From positions 558,001-622,000 of the forward strand of contig NZ_PDFK01000003.1 of NCBI RefSeq assembly GCF_002845985.1: 64,000 nt of DNA. The letters are read 5' to 3'. The DNA comes from Lysinibacillus fusiformis. Its GTDB lineage: Bacteria; Bacillota; Bacilli; Bacillales_A; Planococcaceae. The notes below the pieces were generated by a model. That model saw only the letters and a program-made list of their open reading frames with translations. It did no database searches and was not told where the DNA came from. Below, one piece after another: positions 53,701 to 63,100 of this stretch. Within the stretch, counting starts at the first letter, position 1. Each line of letters opens with the position of its first letter. The translations under genes were made by a program, and so were the position numbers.

Positions 53701-53933
53701 TGAATAATTTGGATTGGTTCTATCTCTTGCCGCCACTCAAATTTTGTTCTTAATGCTGGGTTGGCTTTGGCAGTATTTAACCAAGCATCTTGAATCTCTT
53801 CGAATGTAAATGAATTAGGAATTTCATAAGATAAAATTTGCCAATATGCATCTGATGTTGGGTCCTTTAACGTTTCCATTAACATAACTAGCTGCAATGG
53901 TGTTAACGCGAGTTTCTTATCATTTTGTAGCAT
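50736..53933 (-). CDS. NRPS module C-A-PCP, basic amino acid predicted
   Basis: 1065 residues. Condensation domain (about 10-430) with active HHIIMDGWS. Adenylation domain (about 455-950): YISTSGSTGEP, GYGLSE, FRTGDLVR, GRSDQQVKIRGYRLELGEVE, RNTNGKIDR. The PCP is at LFDQGGHSLIVLKL (about 1000). Hand-aligned code D-V-G-E-V-G-G-I-E-K is close to the ornithine code DVGEIGSIDK that I recall; the acidic Glu278-type residue suits a side-chain amine. Ornithine, lysine or beta-lysine are candidates. It ends QGELSVEEAMKIIGGH, a tail also seen on the PKS. There is no thioesterase domain. Confidence 0.92.
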   Translation of the reverse strand: MLQNDKKLALTPLQLVMLMETLKDPTSDAYWQILSYEIPNSFTFEEIQDAWLNTAKANPALRTKFEWRQEIEPIQIIQNNVEDINVVEVNYLRIQDEFMNIENWFKSEIGRLQQTMLNKTQQFYLIQNWKPSKNLLVWVHHHIIMDGWSIAQTLEDFFKLLNKDVTSLAIRPDIEPYLHYISDPMYQKGLEKYWGNVLSDLAEAETLAIEKSQHITQKPLFMYIDKELSKRAAENLHAYSIKNRVTTSSIALTIWGVLINRYQHTNKLYVGSTFALRPYQLIESSDMNGMLINTLPVKIDIEDELTLKEVCLQTMDHLQDVSENSGVPYSKLLQFGGVSGDTEIFKTSVIFQNFKGTLNNKKNGDLVHQYGTSSDPLSVTFDITQDSICLRLGWDQQRYEKTELLRLLDSLEYIFENIDNYNNMLVQNINLTQGEELYLKNVLTTEFSTTSENFSIQSILGDHRDDSLAISDGQRNLSYRDVKRYSNIVANQLLEEGVQSGDTVALVGKKSIETAIGIFAAWTIGAAWCAIDTSIPEARTKRTLDILQPKTSLFLDNIPTIIERSMDEKEMISEAYRFKSEDVAYYISTSGSTGEPKIVSLKTEGLSQLIQSWKQFYDLSSEQHVLQLGSWTSDVFLGDLLKAWSTNGCLFVCEEDKRIDMAYLAEMAAKYKISFLESTPVLVREFIHYLNEVNIILKDLKTIVVGADTFRLEEKNEICDMLWDGVNFYNGYGLSECTIESLVYTCNNNHDSSKSGLCPIGKPLPGTMVRIVDKSGNSVAPGMIGELHIGGKQVTKGYVTEEGLVTSNSYTLNDVNYFRTGDLVRLNANGVIEFYGRSDQQVKIRGYRLELGEVENALLSLQPGMECFVICLPSNNGENTLIAFISGTDQSIETINSSISKILPDFAIPNIIVPLERLPRNTNGKIDRVLLRKQAEELLNQLTDTSTISMSGDMVDIVRETWEVVLGKKVQLNRSLFDQGGHSLIVLKLYNLLRKVLPSYEFVVGDLFRYPTINRFVEEITARKEAVPIQESTVPSYSKIEVLEKVKQGELSVEEAMKIIGGHRL

Positions 53934-53955
53934 TCTATACTAACCTCCTTCCATA

Positions 53956-56900
53956 TTATTTAAGTATGAGAGACATTTCTGATACCGTCGGGTGCTTCAA
54001 AAAGTCTTTCGGAGTAATGTCAATACCATTGGTACGCAATTTAGATACTATTTGAAGAGATTTAATGGAATCTCCACCGATTTCAAAAAAGTTATCATCA
54101 ATACCTATTTCATTAACCTTTAGTACTTCAGCCCATATTTCTACAATTGATTTTTCCAGTTCAGTTGTTGGCTCTCTGAAATTATTTTGAGCACCATCGG
54201 AAAGGTATTGTGAAGCTTCTAAGCTAAGTAGTTTTCTGTCTCTTTTTCCGCTAGATGTTAATGGTAATCTATCTAACTCAACGAACATTGATGGGATATA
54301 CGTTGCCGGTAAATCTTTAGAGACAGCTTTTTTCAAGTCATTTCTACTTAGACTATCTTTTAAATTTAAAGTGTAGAAGCAAACTAAACATGGTTTGTTA
54401 TTTTGATCATTCCCTAATACTACCGCTGCATCATTAACTTGTGGTTGCTGTATTACACACGCTTCAATTTCTTCTATCTCAATCCTTACACCGTTTACCT
54501 TAACTTGTGAATCCTTTCTTCCTAGAAAATCTAAACTGCCATTCGCTGAAATTTTTACCAAATCACCAGATTTGTAAAAGGTTTTACCATTTCGCTCTAC
54601 AAAAGCTTTGCTTGTTTCTATTTCATCCTTGAAATAACCTTTTGCTAAAGAAGGCCCTCCAATCATTAATTCACCTGGAAAACCTTTTGGAACTGGTAGC
54701 CCAGCTTCATCGACAACTTCTATTTCTACATAAGGTAATGGAAAACCAATATTATAGTGATCTTTTGTTACCTGTTGAACAGTAACTTCAATCCCTGCCT
54801 CAGTTGGACCATATAAATTGAATGCTTCGACTTGTGGTAACAACTCATTTATTTTTTTAGCTAATGGAGCTGGCAGAGCTTCCCCACTTAAATGAAGATA
54901 TTTTAATGGTAAATTGTAATCTTTTTGAGAGTCCATTTCATTGAGCATTAATTGCAACACAGAAGGGACAAAATGACACAAGTCAATTGACTTATCACTA
55001 ATAAAATTCAATAAACCTAAAGGATCCCGATGCAAGTCTTTAGGAGCAACAACTAACGTAGCACCTGTACAAAGGGTATAAAATATTTCCCAAACAGATA
55101 CATCAAATGTATATGGCGTTTTAAACAATGTTTTATTACCAGGTTTAATCTTATTTTGGTTTTTTTGCCATTCAATACGTAAAGAAGCCCCTAAATGTGG
55201 ACATACTACACCTTTCGGCTCACCCGTCGATCCAGAAGTAAACATAAGATATGCTGGATCATGGACAGAGACACTCCTCATTGCTTTTACATTATTTTTA
55301 AAGCTATTTTTTTCTAAAGTATTTACAATTTCCCATTCTCCATATGGTATTTCATCTATTGTATTTACCATTAAAACTTTTGGATTTAATCTCGCTAATA
55401 ATTTCTGTGTTCTTGCTATAGGATGCTCCGTATCTAAAGGAACGTATACTGCGCCTGCCTTCAGAACACCTAGTATTACTGCGATGACATCAATTCCCCT
55501 GTCCATATAAATAGGCACATAATCGCCTTTTGCAATACCCATTGATAGCAGTAATGAAGCATATTTTTCTGCTTCTTCATTGAGTTGTTCATATGTTAAA
55601 GCTCTATCCAGCTCTTGAATGGCAATATAATCCTTATATTTTCTCGCTGCCTCTTCAAATTGACAGTGTAGTGGCTTAGCCTTTTGTATTAGTCCTCCAT
55701 TATCGTTAGCGGATATAATGGAACCTTTTGTAAATGCAGAACTCCACAAATTATCTGGTTCATTAATTAATGAAGCAAGTAATCTAAAATAATTCTTCGC
55801 CAACAATTGAATCTCTACTTCTGTGAAATGAGCAAATGAATATTCTATATGTCCTTTTACTTCTCCGTTCTCCACATTGAAGAAACAACTTAAAGGAAAT
55901 CTTGATCCACCAGTATCTTGCTCGATAAAACTTGTGTTGATATTCTTTAAATCCATTTCAAGATTCACTTTAAGACTGAATGTATTATTTACTACATCAA
56001 AATACTCTCTTTTATCAATGTTAGCCGCAATATCAACAATAGAGAAATCTCCATGAGCAATATTTTCATGTACAGTGTTACTGATTTCATGCAGGAGCTC
56101 TTTAAAGGAGGCATTTTTATTTAATGAAAGCGTTAAAGGAACTAAATTAACAAACATGCCAACATCATTTAAATTTTCATTTGTCCTACCATGATAAGGA
56201 ACTCCTATCGTTATTGTGTCCTGCATACAATATTTTGCTAAATTTAGTGCCCAAGCAGTTAGTAATATTGTAAACTGACTCAATTTCATCTCCTGCGAAA
56301 ATTGATCAATTTTTTTACCTAGCTCTCTAGTGCTTTCAATCTCAAAAATCTTTCCAATTCTTATATATTCTTCGGATTTCTCTCGAATAGGCAGTTGAGC
56401 GAGTTTAAATGTCTTAGATTGCTCAACCCAAAAATCCTTTAAATTTTGATCCTTTGATTTATTAACCAATTTATTTATATTATTATATAAATTTTCAGAA
56501 CTACTTGATTTGATGTCATCTCTAGTAATTTCCTCATTATAAACTTTAGCTATATTTTGAAGTATATTTTTTAAAGATAAGCCATCACATACAATATGAT
56601 GAGAGACAAGTACAAAAACGGCTCCAGCATTCTCTGTATGAATGACTGCCCCTCTAAACAATACATCGCTCTCTAACTGGAAAGGTTGATTATAAATTGT
56701 CTTTGCAAGTGAGCGTGCCTCCTCCATATTTTTCACCTGTAAGATTTGAATGTGATAATCCACGTGCTCTGCTATATCATCTATATTTCTAATTTTTTGT
56801 TCAATTCCATAGGAGGCATTTTCTCTAAAATTCACAAAAAAGGCAGCATTTTTCTTAATGTTTTGCACAAAGGCACTATAAAACTTACGTTCATCGAAAA

Positions 56901-58812
56901 GTCCGTTAATATGAAAAGTAGCACCTACATTATAAAACGGATTTCCTTCATTTGTTTTCCATAAATACCAAAGCCCTTTCTGCATACTCGTTGCAGGGAA
57001 CCACTCGTTTTTATTATATACAGTAGGTTCATTGTTTGTTGATAGGGCTGGTAAAGTAGAAAGAATATCCAATAAATTACATGGTTTTCTCTGTTGCTGT
57101 ACTTGCCATGGTAAACAATCAACATGAAACGCTTTTGACACTTTCACAGCAATTTCTGCCGCATCTAAGGAATTTCCTCCAACTTCAAACAAATCTGTTT
57201 GTGATGAGCATTTTAAGTCTAAGGTAGAAGAAAAAATATCAATAATCTTCTGCAAAGACTCACTTATATTCGTTGAGGATTCACTTAATTGTTTTCTGTT
57301 GAAATAGTCAATATGCTGTTTGTTCAACAATTCTCGATCTATTTTCCCGTTTCTAGTCAACGGTAAATGTTTATGAAAAATAAGTTGAACTGGTATCATA
57401 TTGTTAGGCAGCTTGTCTTTTAAATAGCTAAATAATTCAAGTTCTGAAATAGAGGATTCCTCTTCTAATACAATGGATGCTGTCAATAGCGTATTTGAAG
57501 CTATATGTATTGGTAATGCTATAGCTTGACTTACTCTATTATGTTTTTGAAGAGTACTCTCTATATCCCCTAATTCAATTCTCACTCCATTAATGCTTAA
57601 TTGGAAATCTTCCCTACCATGGAAATGGAACTTCCCTTGAAGATCTCTGCTGACGACATCCCCAGTGTTGTAGGCTCTTACATTTTCACCGTCAATGTCT
57701 AACTGTTTAAATTTTTCATTTGTCTCATGCGGCAAATTAATATATTCTCTTGCTAATCCCTCACCAGATATCCATAATGTTCCTTTTCTATCAACTTCAT
57801 GAATGATTTGTAAATTTCGATCTAAAATAAAACACTTTACATAAGGTAAAGCAGAGCCTATATGAGGTAGCTTTTTCGCCTTACCATCCGCTCTCTCCAC
57901 AATTCCAGAAGTACTTACAACAGTCCCTTCACTTGGTCCATAATTGTTTACTACATGAAAAGGTAAATCTTTTGAAGGGTACTTTGTTAGTTTATCTCCC
58001 CCTACCAAAAGATATTTTAAAGCTACATGACTATGATCCCAGTCGAGTTCCATTAGTCGCTCTGCAATTGGCGTAGATACAAATGAATGCGTTACTTGAT
58101 GCTTTATCCAAGTATTTTTTAATAGCTCTGGGTTCAGTCTTTCATCTTTTGTCGTCATATAAATAGATGCTCTTGAAGCTATTGCCCCCCAAATCTCCCA
58201 TATGGAAGCGTCGAATCCAGGTGAAGAGGTTAAAGATACTATTGAATCTTTTGTCACATCAAACGTTTTTGTATGCCAATCGATTAATCGATTTAAAGAT
58301 TGCCACTCAACGACTACACCCTTAGGTTTGCCTGTAGTACCTGATGTAAAGATAATATAAGCAGCTGATTTTACAGAAAAATGAATATTTATGTTAATTT
58401 CCTTATGATCCAAGTTAAAATGTTGAAGAGCATCATCAAGCTTAAAAGTGATCTGATCTTGAAAAGCATTTGCCTTATAAATATCCTGATGCGTAATTAT
58501 TATGCTAGGTTTGATATCGTCAATGATGTTGTCGATTCTGTCCTTTGGTGTCTCTGGATCGATACAAACAATAACTCCACCAGCAATAAATGTGGATAAA
58601 TGTGCAACAAGAAGAGCTGGTGACCTTCTAAGAACAATCAAAACATTTTGTTCAGCACCCGGTTTAATCCCCTTCTCTTGCATTGCGGTTGCTAATTTAA
58701 ACGCTTTATTAGCCAGTTGTTTTAAACTGTATTTATTTTGATTGAACCATAAGCTTTGTTCGTCATAGTAATTGATTTCTTCACTAAAAAAACTTTCATA
58801 GAAATTTGACAT
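53956..58812 (-). CDS. Dimodular NRPS A-PCP-C-A-PCP, Leu and Ser-like predicted
   Basis: 1618 residues from ATG 58812 (GGGGTAATAGA upstream); an earlier ATG at 58848 has no ribosome site. Order: A1 (about 10-505), PCP1 (LFEVGGNSLDAAEI), C (about 610-1040, HHIVCDGLSL), A2 (about 1070-1520), PCP2 (FFEIGGDSIKSLQ). The hand-aligned A1 code DAWFLGNVVK equals a published leucine code. A2 DVWHHSLIEK is near serine DVWHLSLIDK. There is no condensation domain before A1, so leucine may start the chain or be acylated in trans. Translation is linked to the acyltransferase gene 22 nt upstream. Confidence 0.93.
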   Translation of the reverse strand: MSNFYESFFSEEINYYDEQSLWFNQNKYSLKQLANKAFKLATAMQEKGIKPGAEQNVLIVLRRSPALLVAHLSTFIAGGVIVCIDPETPKDRIDNIIDDIKPSIIITHQDIYKANAFQDQITFKLDDALQHFNLDHKEININIHFSVKSAAYIIFTSGTTGKPKGVVVEWQSLNRLIDWHTKTFDVTKDSIVSLTSSPGFDASIWEIWGAIASRASIYMTTKDERLNPELLKNTWIKHQVTHSFVSTPIAERLMELDWDHSHVALKYLLVGGDKLTKYPSKDLPFHVVNNYGPSEGTVVSTSGIVERADGKAKKLPHIGSALPYVKCFILDRNLQIIHEVDRKGTLWISGEGLAREYINLPHETNEKFKQLDIDGENVRAYNTGDVVSRDLQGKFHFHGREDFQLSINGVRIELGDIESTLQKHNRVSQAIALPIHIASNTLLTASIVLEEESSISELELFSYLKDKLPNNMIPVQLIFHKHLPLTRNGKIDRELLNKQHIDYFNRKQLSESSTNISESLQKIIDIFSSTLDLKCSSQTDLFEVGGNSLDAAEIAVKVSKAFHVDCLPWQVQQQRKPCNLLDILSTLPALSTNNEPTVYNKNEWFPATSMQKGLWYLWKTNEGNPFYNVGATFHINGLFDERKFYSAFVQNIKKNAAFFVNFRENASYGIEQKIRNIDDIAEHVDYHIQILQVKNMEEARSLAKTIYNQPFQLESDVLFRGAVIHTENAGAVFVLVSHHIVCDGLSLKNILQNIAKVYNEEITRDDIKSSSSENLYNNINKLVNKSKDQNLKDFWVEQSKTFKLAQLPIREKSEEYIRIGKIFEIESTRELGKKIDQFSQEMKLSQFTILLTAWALNLAKYCMQDTITIGVPYHGRTNENLNDVGMFVNLVPLTLSLNKNASFKELLHEISNTVHENIAHGDFSIVDIAANIDKREYFDVVNNTFSLKVNLEMDLKNINTSFIEQDTGGSRFPLSCFFNVENGEVKGHIEYSFAHFTEVEIQLLAKNYFRLLASLINEPDNLWSSAFTKGSIISANDNGGLIQKAKPLHCQFEEAARKYKDYIAIQELDRALTYEQLNEEAEKYASLLLSMGIAKGDYVPIYMDRGIDVIAVILGVLKAGAVYVPLDTEHPIARTQKLLARLNPKVLMVNTIDEIPYGEWEIVNTLEKNSFKNNVKAMRSVSVHDPAYLMFTSGSTGEPKGVVCPHLGASLRIEWQKNQNKIKPGNKTLFKTPYTFDVSVWEIFYTLCTGATLVVAPKDLHRDPLGLLNFISDKSIDLCHFVPSVLQLMLNEMDSQKDYNLPLKYLHLSGEALPAPLAKKINELLPQVEAFNLYGPTEAGIEVTVQQVTKDHYNIGFPLPYVEIEVVDEAGLPVPKGFPGELMIGGPSLAKGYFKDEIETSKAFVERNGKTFYKSGDLVKISANGSLDFLGRKDSQVKVNGVRIEIEEIEACVIQQPQVNDAAVVLGNDQNNKPCLVCFYTLNLKDSLSRNDLKKAVSKDLPATYIPSMFVELDRLPLTSSGKRDRKLLSLEASQYLSDGAQNNFREPTTELEKSIVEIWAEVLKVNEIGIDDNFFEIGGDSIKSLQIVSKLRTNGIDITPKDFLKHPTVSEMSLILK

Positions 58813-58834
58813 TCTATTACCCCAATCTAACAAA

Positions 58835-60088
58835 TTATTTAGAAGCATTAATTTTTAGATATTTAGAATATAAATTTGGATTTGCGATTGATAATTTTAG
58901 AAATTCCAGTGTTTCATTTTTATGAAACCCTTTATGCATTAAAATGGAAAAAAATTGTTGAGATAAACTTGCAACTCTGTGAGATTCCACTGTCATTTGT
59001 TTGCTCTCTTTCATCTCTTTTAATTCCTGTTTAATGATCTGATAGGGAGAATGGATTTCTTTCTCAAAGTCCTGCTTATCGATTTTCTCTTTAAAAGGAG
59101 TCCCAATAATAACTCTTAAACACGCTTGTAAAAAGTGGATAGTTTCTTCTATTTTGAATGTATTTTCATTAAGATTATTTAAAATAGAATGGATGCCATT
59201 TTTCTCGTTAACCGGTATCGCCCGATAGACAGGATATTCCATCTTCATAATATCCGTTAGAATCGTTTTAGGACCCATCTCAATAAATGTGCCAACGTCT
59301 TTATTAATGAGCACGTCCATAACTTTTGGCCATCTCACACTTTCTGTAAGCTGTCTACTTAATTGATCTGCTATTTCGTCAGCCCTACTATATAGTTGAC
59401 CTGAAGCACAGGAAAATATAGGATATCGACAATCATTCATCTGTGTTTGTTGCAGAGCTGCTTGAAATCTTTTTTCTGCTGGCTTCATGAGTCTACTATG
59501 AGCAGGAACACTAACAGGTAATATCTTTGTAACCGCTCCCTTTTTCTGTAACTCAATGGAGGCCTGCTCCAATGCATTTTTATGACCACTTAGTACGATT
59601 TGATTTGTCGAATTAAAGTTGGCAACAGTTACATGATTATTGTCAGTATCTATTCTTTGACATACTGCCTCTACTTCTTCTCCAATAAGTCCAAAACAAA
59701 CAACCATACCACCATCTTGAGTACATTCACTCATAGCAGTTGCACGAAGCTTTACTAATTCAACTGCCTTGGCAAAAGGGATTCCGTCGGCAGCAACTAC
59801 TGCCGACAGTTCACCTAGACTATGTCCAGTTAAATAGAGTTGTTTTACATCATTATTTTTTTTAAATATCTCCCAGCAGGCAATGCTATAAACTAGAATT
59901 GCAGGCTGAACTATTACCGTATTACGAAGTTCTCCATTGTTATTTTCACATGCTTTCAATAAATCATAGCCTAATATATCGCTAGCCTCATTATACAGAT
60001 CACGAGCTATTTGATAATTTTTGTATAATTCTTGTCCCATAGAATCGTATTGTGAACCTTGACCCGGAAATACAATTGCAGTGTTCAA
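58835..60088 (-). CDS. Discrete acyltransferase (trans-AT, FabD-like)
   Basis: 417 residues from TTG 60088 (GGGAGGGATATCG upstream). The acyltransferase domain covers about 1-290: FPGQGSQYDSMGQELY, the nucleophile in LTGHSLGELSAVV (about 96), His in VPAHSRLM, and GPKTILTDIMK. It loads malonyl (or a related extender) onto carrier proteins. The adjacent PKS has no AT of its own, so this is probably its trans-acting partner. About 115 C-terminal residues are an unrecognised helical extension not found in typical FabD. Confidence 0.9.
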   Translation of the reverse strand: MNTAIVFPGQGSQYDSMGQELYKNYQIARDLYNEASDILGYDLLKACENNNGELRNTVIVQPAILVYSIACWEIFKKNNDVKQLYLTGHSLGELSAVVAADGIPFAKAVELVKLRATAMSECTQDGGMVVCFGLIGEEVEAVCQRIDTDNNHVTVANFNSTNQIVLSGHKNALEQASIELQKKGAVTKILPVSVPAHSRLMKPAEKRFQAALQQTQMNDCRYPIFSCASGQLYSRADEIADQLSRQLTESVRWPKVMDVLINKDVGTFIEMGPKTILTDIMKMEYPVYRAIPVNEKNGIHSILNNLNENTFKIEETIHFLQACLRVIIGTPFKEKIDKQDFEKEIHSPYQIIKQELKEMKESKQMTVESHRVASLSQQFFSILMHKGFHKNETLEFLKLSIANPNLYSKYLKINASK

Positions 60089-60129
60089 ACGATATCCCTC
60101 CCAATGTTAATAGTCATTTTCCTTTCAAC

Positions 60130-63100
60130 TCAATGCTTATTCAATAGTAGAGATAGTGCCTCTTCTGATGAAATGTCATCACTTTCAAATGCCTCAAGAA
60201 TATCGCTTAATTCATCTTTGGCATTATAAAAATGATCGCAGTATACAATTTGGTCTTGGAATGTAGGATTACTATATAAATCAGATATTTCAAATTTTAA
60301 ATCAATGAATTTATTTTTAAATAAATGAACAAATCTTAAAGCACTTAAAGAACTTCCTCCTAAACTAAAGAAATTATCAATTTCTTTAATCGTTGAAATA
60401 CCTAAAACTGTTTTCCAAATTTCACGTATACTCGCTTCAATCTCAGATAGTGTAAACTCACTTTTCACTACTACTTCTTCCGTTGAAATACTTTCGTTTT
60501 GATTATTTTTTGACTGATTAAAGCGCTCTACTTCGTTCCAAAAACGCTCGCCAAATGGAATTTTAATAACTGGTTTAAGATAATGGACTTGCTCTAAATC
60601 AAAACGTGAAATCAGACTCCATTCATAGCCTTTAGTGAAAAATAAGTTCAATGAATTTTGGAAATCTACAAAATCAATTGGAGGTATGGCCGTATCACTC
60701 CCAAAATCTTTTTTATCGTCTAGTATTAACGTAAAGTTCATCGTTTTACCGTTTATTCCTTTTTGATTCAAATACCCAGCCATTGAGTCTAAATATTGAT
60801 TCACAGCGCAGCATTCACTTGCAGATTTTGTACCCATTAAAGAAGAGATTGAAGAAAATAGGATAAAGAAATCTAATGGCTCTGGATTTAATTCTTTTTC
60901 CACTAAATAAGTGCCGATTACTCGGTTATGAATACCTTTTTTGAATTGACTAAGCGTTAATTCTTTTATCCATAGATGGTAAAGTTGTTTGACTAACATG
61001 AACGCACCATTGATTTCACCAAAATCTTGTCTAATTTTCGCAAATGTTTCTTTAACAGCATGTTCATCTGTCACATCACACTGCAAGATTGTAACTGTAG
61101 AACCTCGACTTTCAATCTCCATAATTGACATCAGTTTATAAATCAACATTTCATCTTCTGATTGATTATTCTCAATAATCTTTGCCCATTCCATTCGGTC
61201 TGGTAATAAATTTCTAGCTAATAAAATTATATTGACATTTTGCTTTTCACTTAAAAACTTCCCTAATTGAACACCTAAATATCCTGTACCACCTGCAATA
61301 ACATAGTTTCCATTCGCTCTTACTATAATTTCATTGCCATTAAAGTCATCGCTTTGTCTTTCAATAACTTTTGTGTATCTTTTTGATTTTCTAAATGCCA
61401 CTAATTCTGGGCGATGATCTTTATCTTGTTGTAACTCTTTTAATAATTGTGTAGCAATGTCTTGAGAACTTCCGTCTAAATCATGATCGATCGAATAGGA
61501 TGAAATAGTCGGCTGTTCCTGTGAGATAACTTTCGCTAAGCCAAAAGTTGTTACCCTAGCAGGAATTATTTTTTCATTGTCCTGAACTTGCTCTGTTAAT
61601 GACGACATGACATTTAATTGAATTGGATGTGTAACTTCAAACTCTAATAACATCTTTGTTATATTGAATAGTGAGAAAATACCTTCTTCTTGGGATTTCT
61701 CCATATTTTCTTTTGTTTCCATTGTTTCATCTAAGTGCTTGAATGTGTAAGAATGGATAATCCCTTTTAAATTCCTTAATTCATCCACACCTATATTTTC
61801 AAACAGCTTATACATATCTTTTTCGGAATTTATGTCAATACCATATTGTTCCGTTGTATATTTTACAAATTTGTCTGATTCAAGTACTTCAATTATTTTT
61901 ATACCTAAAGCAGCCATTCTATTTTTTAGCTCAACTATATTTTCATCATCTTTATTCACAAAGAAAAGCCAAGTTGATCCTGCTTTTAATGCTACATCAG
62001 TAGTCGTCTTATCATAAGGATAATATAACCATTTCTTTTCGAAAAATAGCTCTTTCGTCTGATTTTGGAATGCCTCTTTACTAGATGGCCATATTCTTCT
62101 TGTATTAAAAATACTAACTGGCAACGGAAGTAATTGCCCATCTTTAAATAATTCGCGACATTCCTCTGTAACATTGTTACCTTCTAAGTATCGCTGCATT
62201 AGCGCTTTATCTGCTGATGATGAAGCGGTAAATTCATCTAGATTTTTAATACTATCAACTTGTGTTTCATGTTCATCAGCTAAAAATATGCCTTGTGTAT
62301 AAAAATTCTTCGGGACCTTTTCAAATGTTCTTACATTTAATAATCTTTCGACTTTTCGAAGTAGTTCATGACAATCGCTTGCAAAAATACATACTCTAGA
62401 CTGTTCATGGCTTCTTCTATTATTTAATGTATAGGCTAAATCTTGAATACTGTAATTTTCATTATTTTTAAGATGACTAGCTAAGGTTTTTATTTGATCC
62501 CAAAGCGCTCTACGAGTTTTACTTGAAATAAACAACGGTGTCAGTTTTTCAGTTACTTGCTCCTGTTTATGATGTCGATACTCCTCTAGTACCACATGAA
62601 CATTCGTGCCACTTATGCCTATTGAATTAACACCTGCTCTTAAAATTTTATGCTCATCAAACGTTTTATTTTCTGAGCTGACTTTGAACGGTGTTTCTTT
62701 GAAGCTTATTTTAGGATTTTCTGCTACAAAATGATTAAGACCTGGAACTGTTCTTTTTTCGATGGATAGTACAGCTTTTATTAATCCTGCAATACCTGCA
62801 GCATCACCCATATGGCCAAAATTCGACTTAATTGAACCTAATTGACATTCAACAGTCTTATTTGATTTTTGTAGATAGGCCTTTTTAAGTCCCTCTACTT
62901 CGAGTAAATCACCTACTTGAGTACCTGCGCCATGCGCCTCAACAAAATCAATATCATTAAATGATAACTTTGCATCGTCCAGAGCATCCATGATTGCTTT
63001 AGATTGAGCGTCAGGATTCGGAACTTGCATCCCATTTGATGCACCATCGCTACTTATACTTGAACCCTTTAGAACAGCATGAATGTGATTATTGTCGTTT

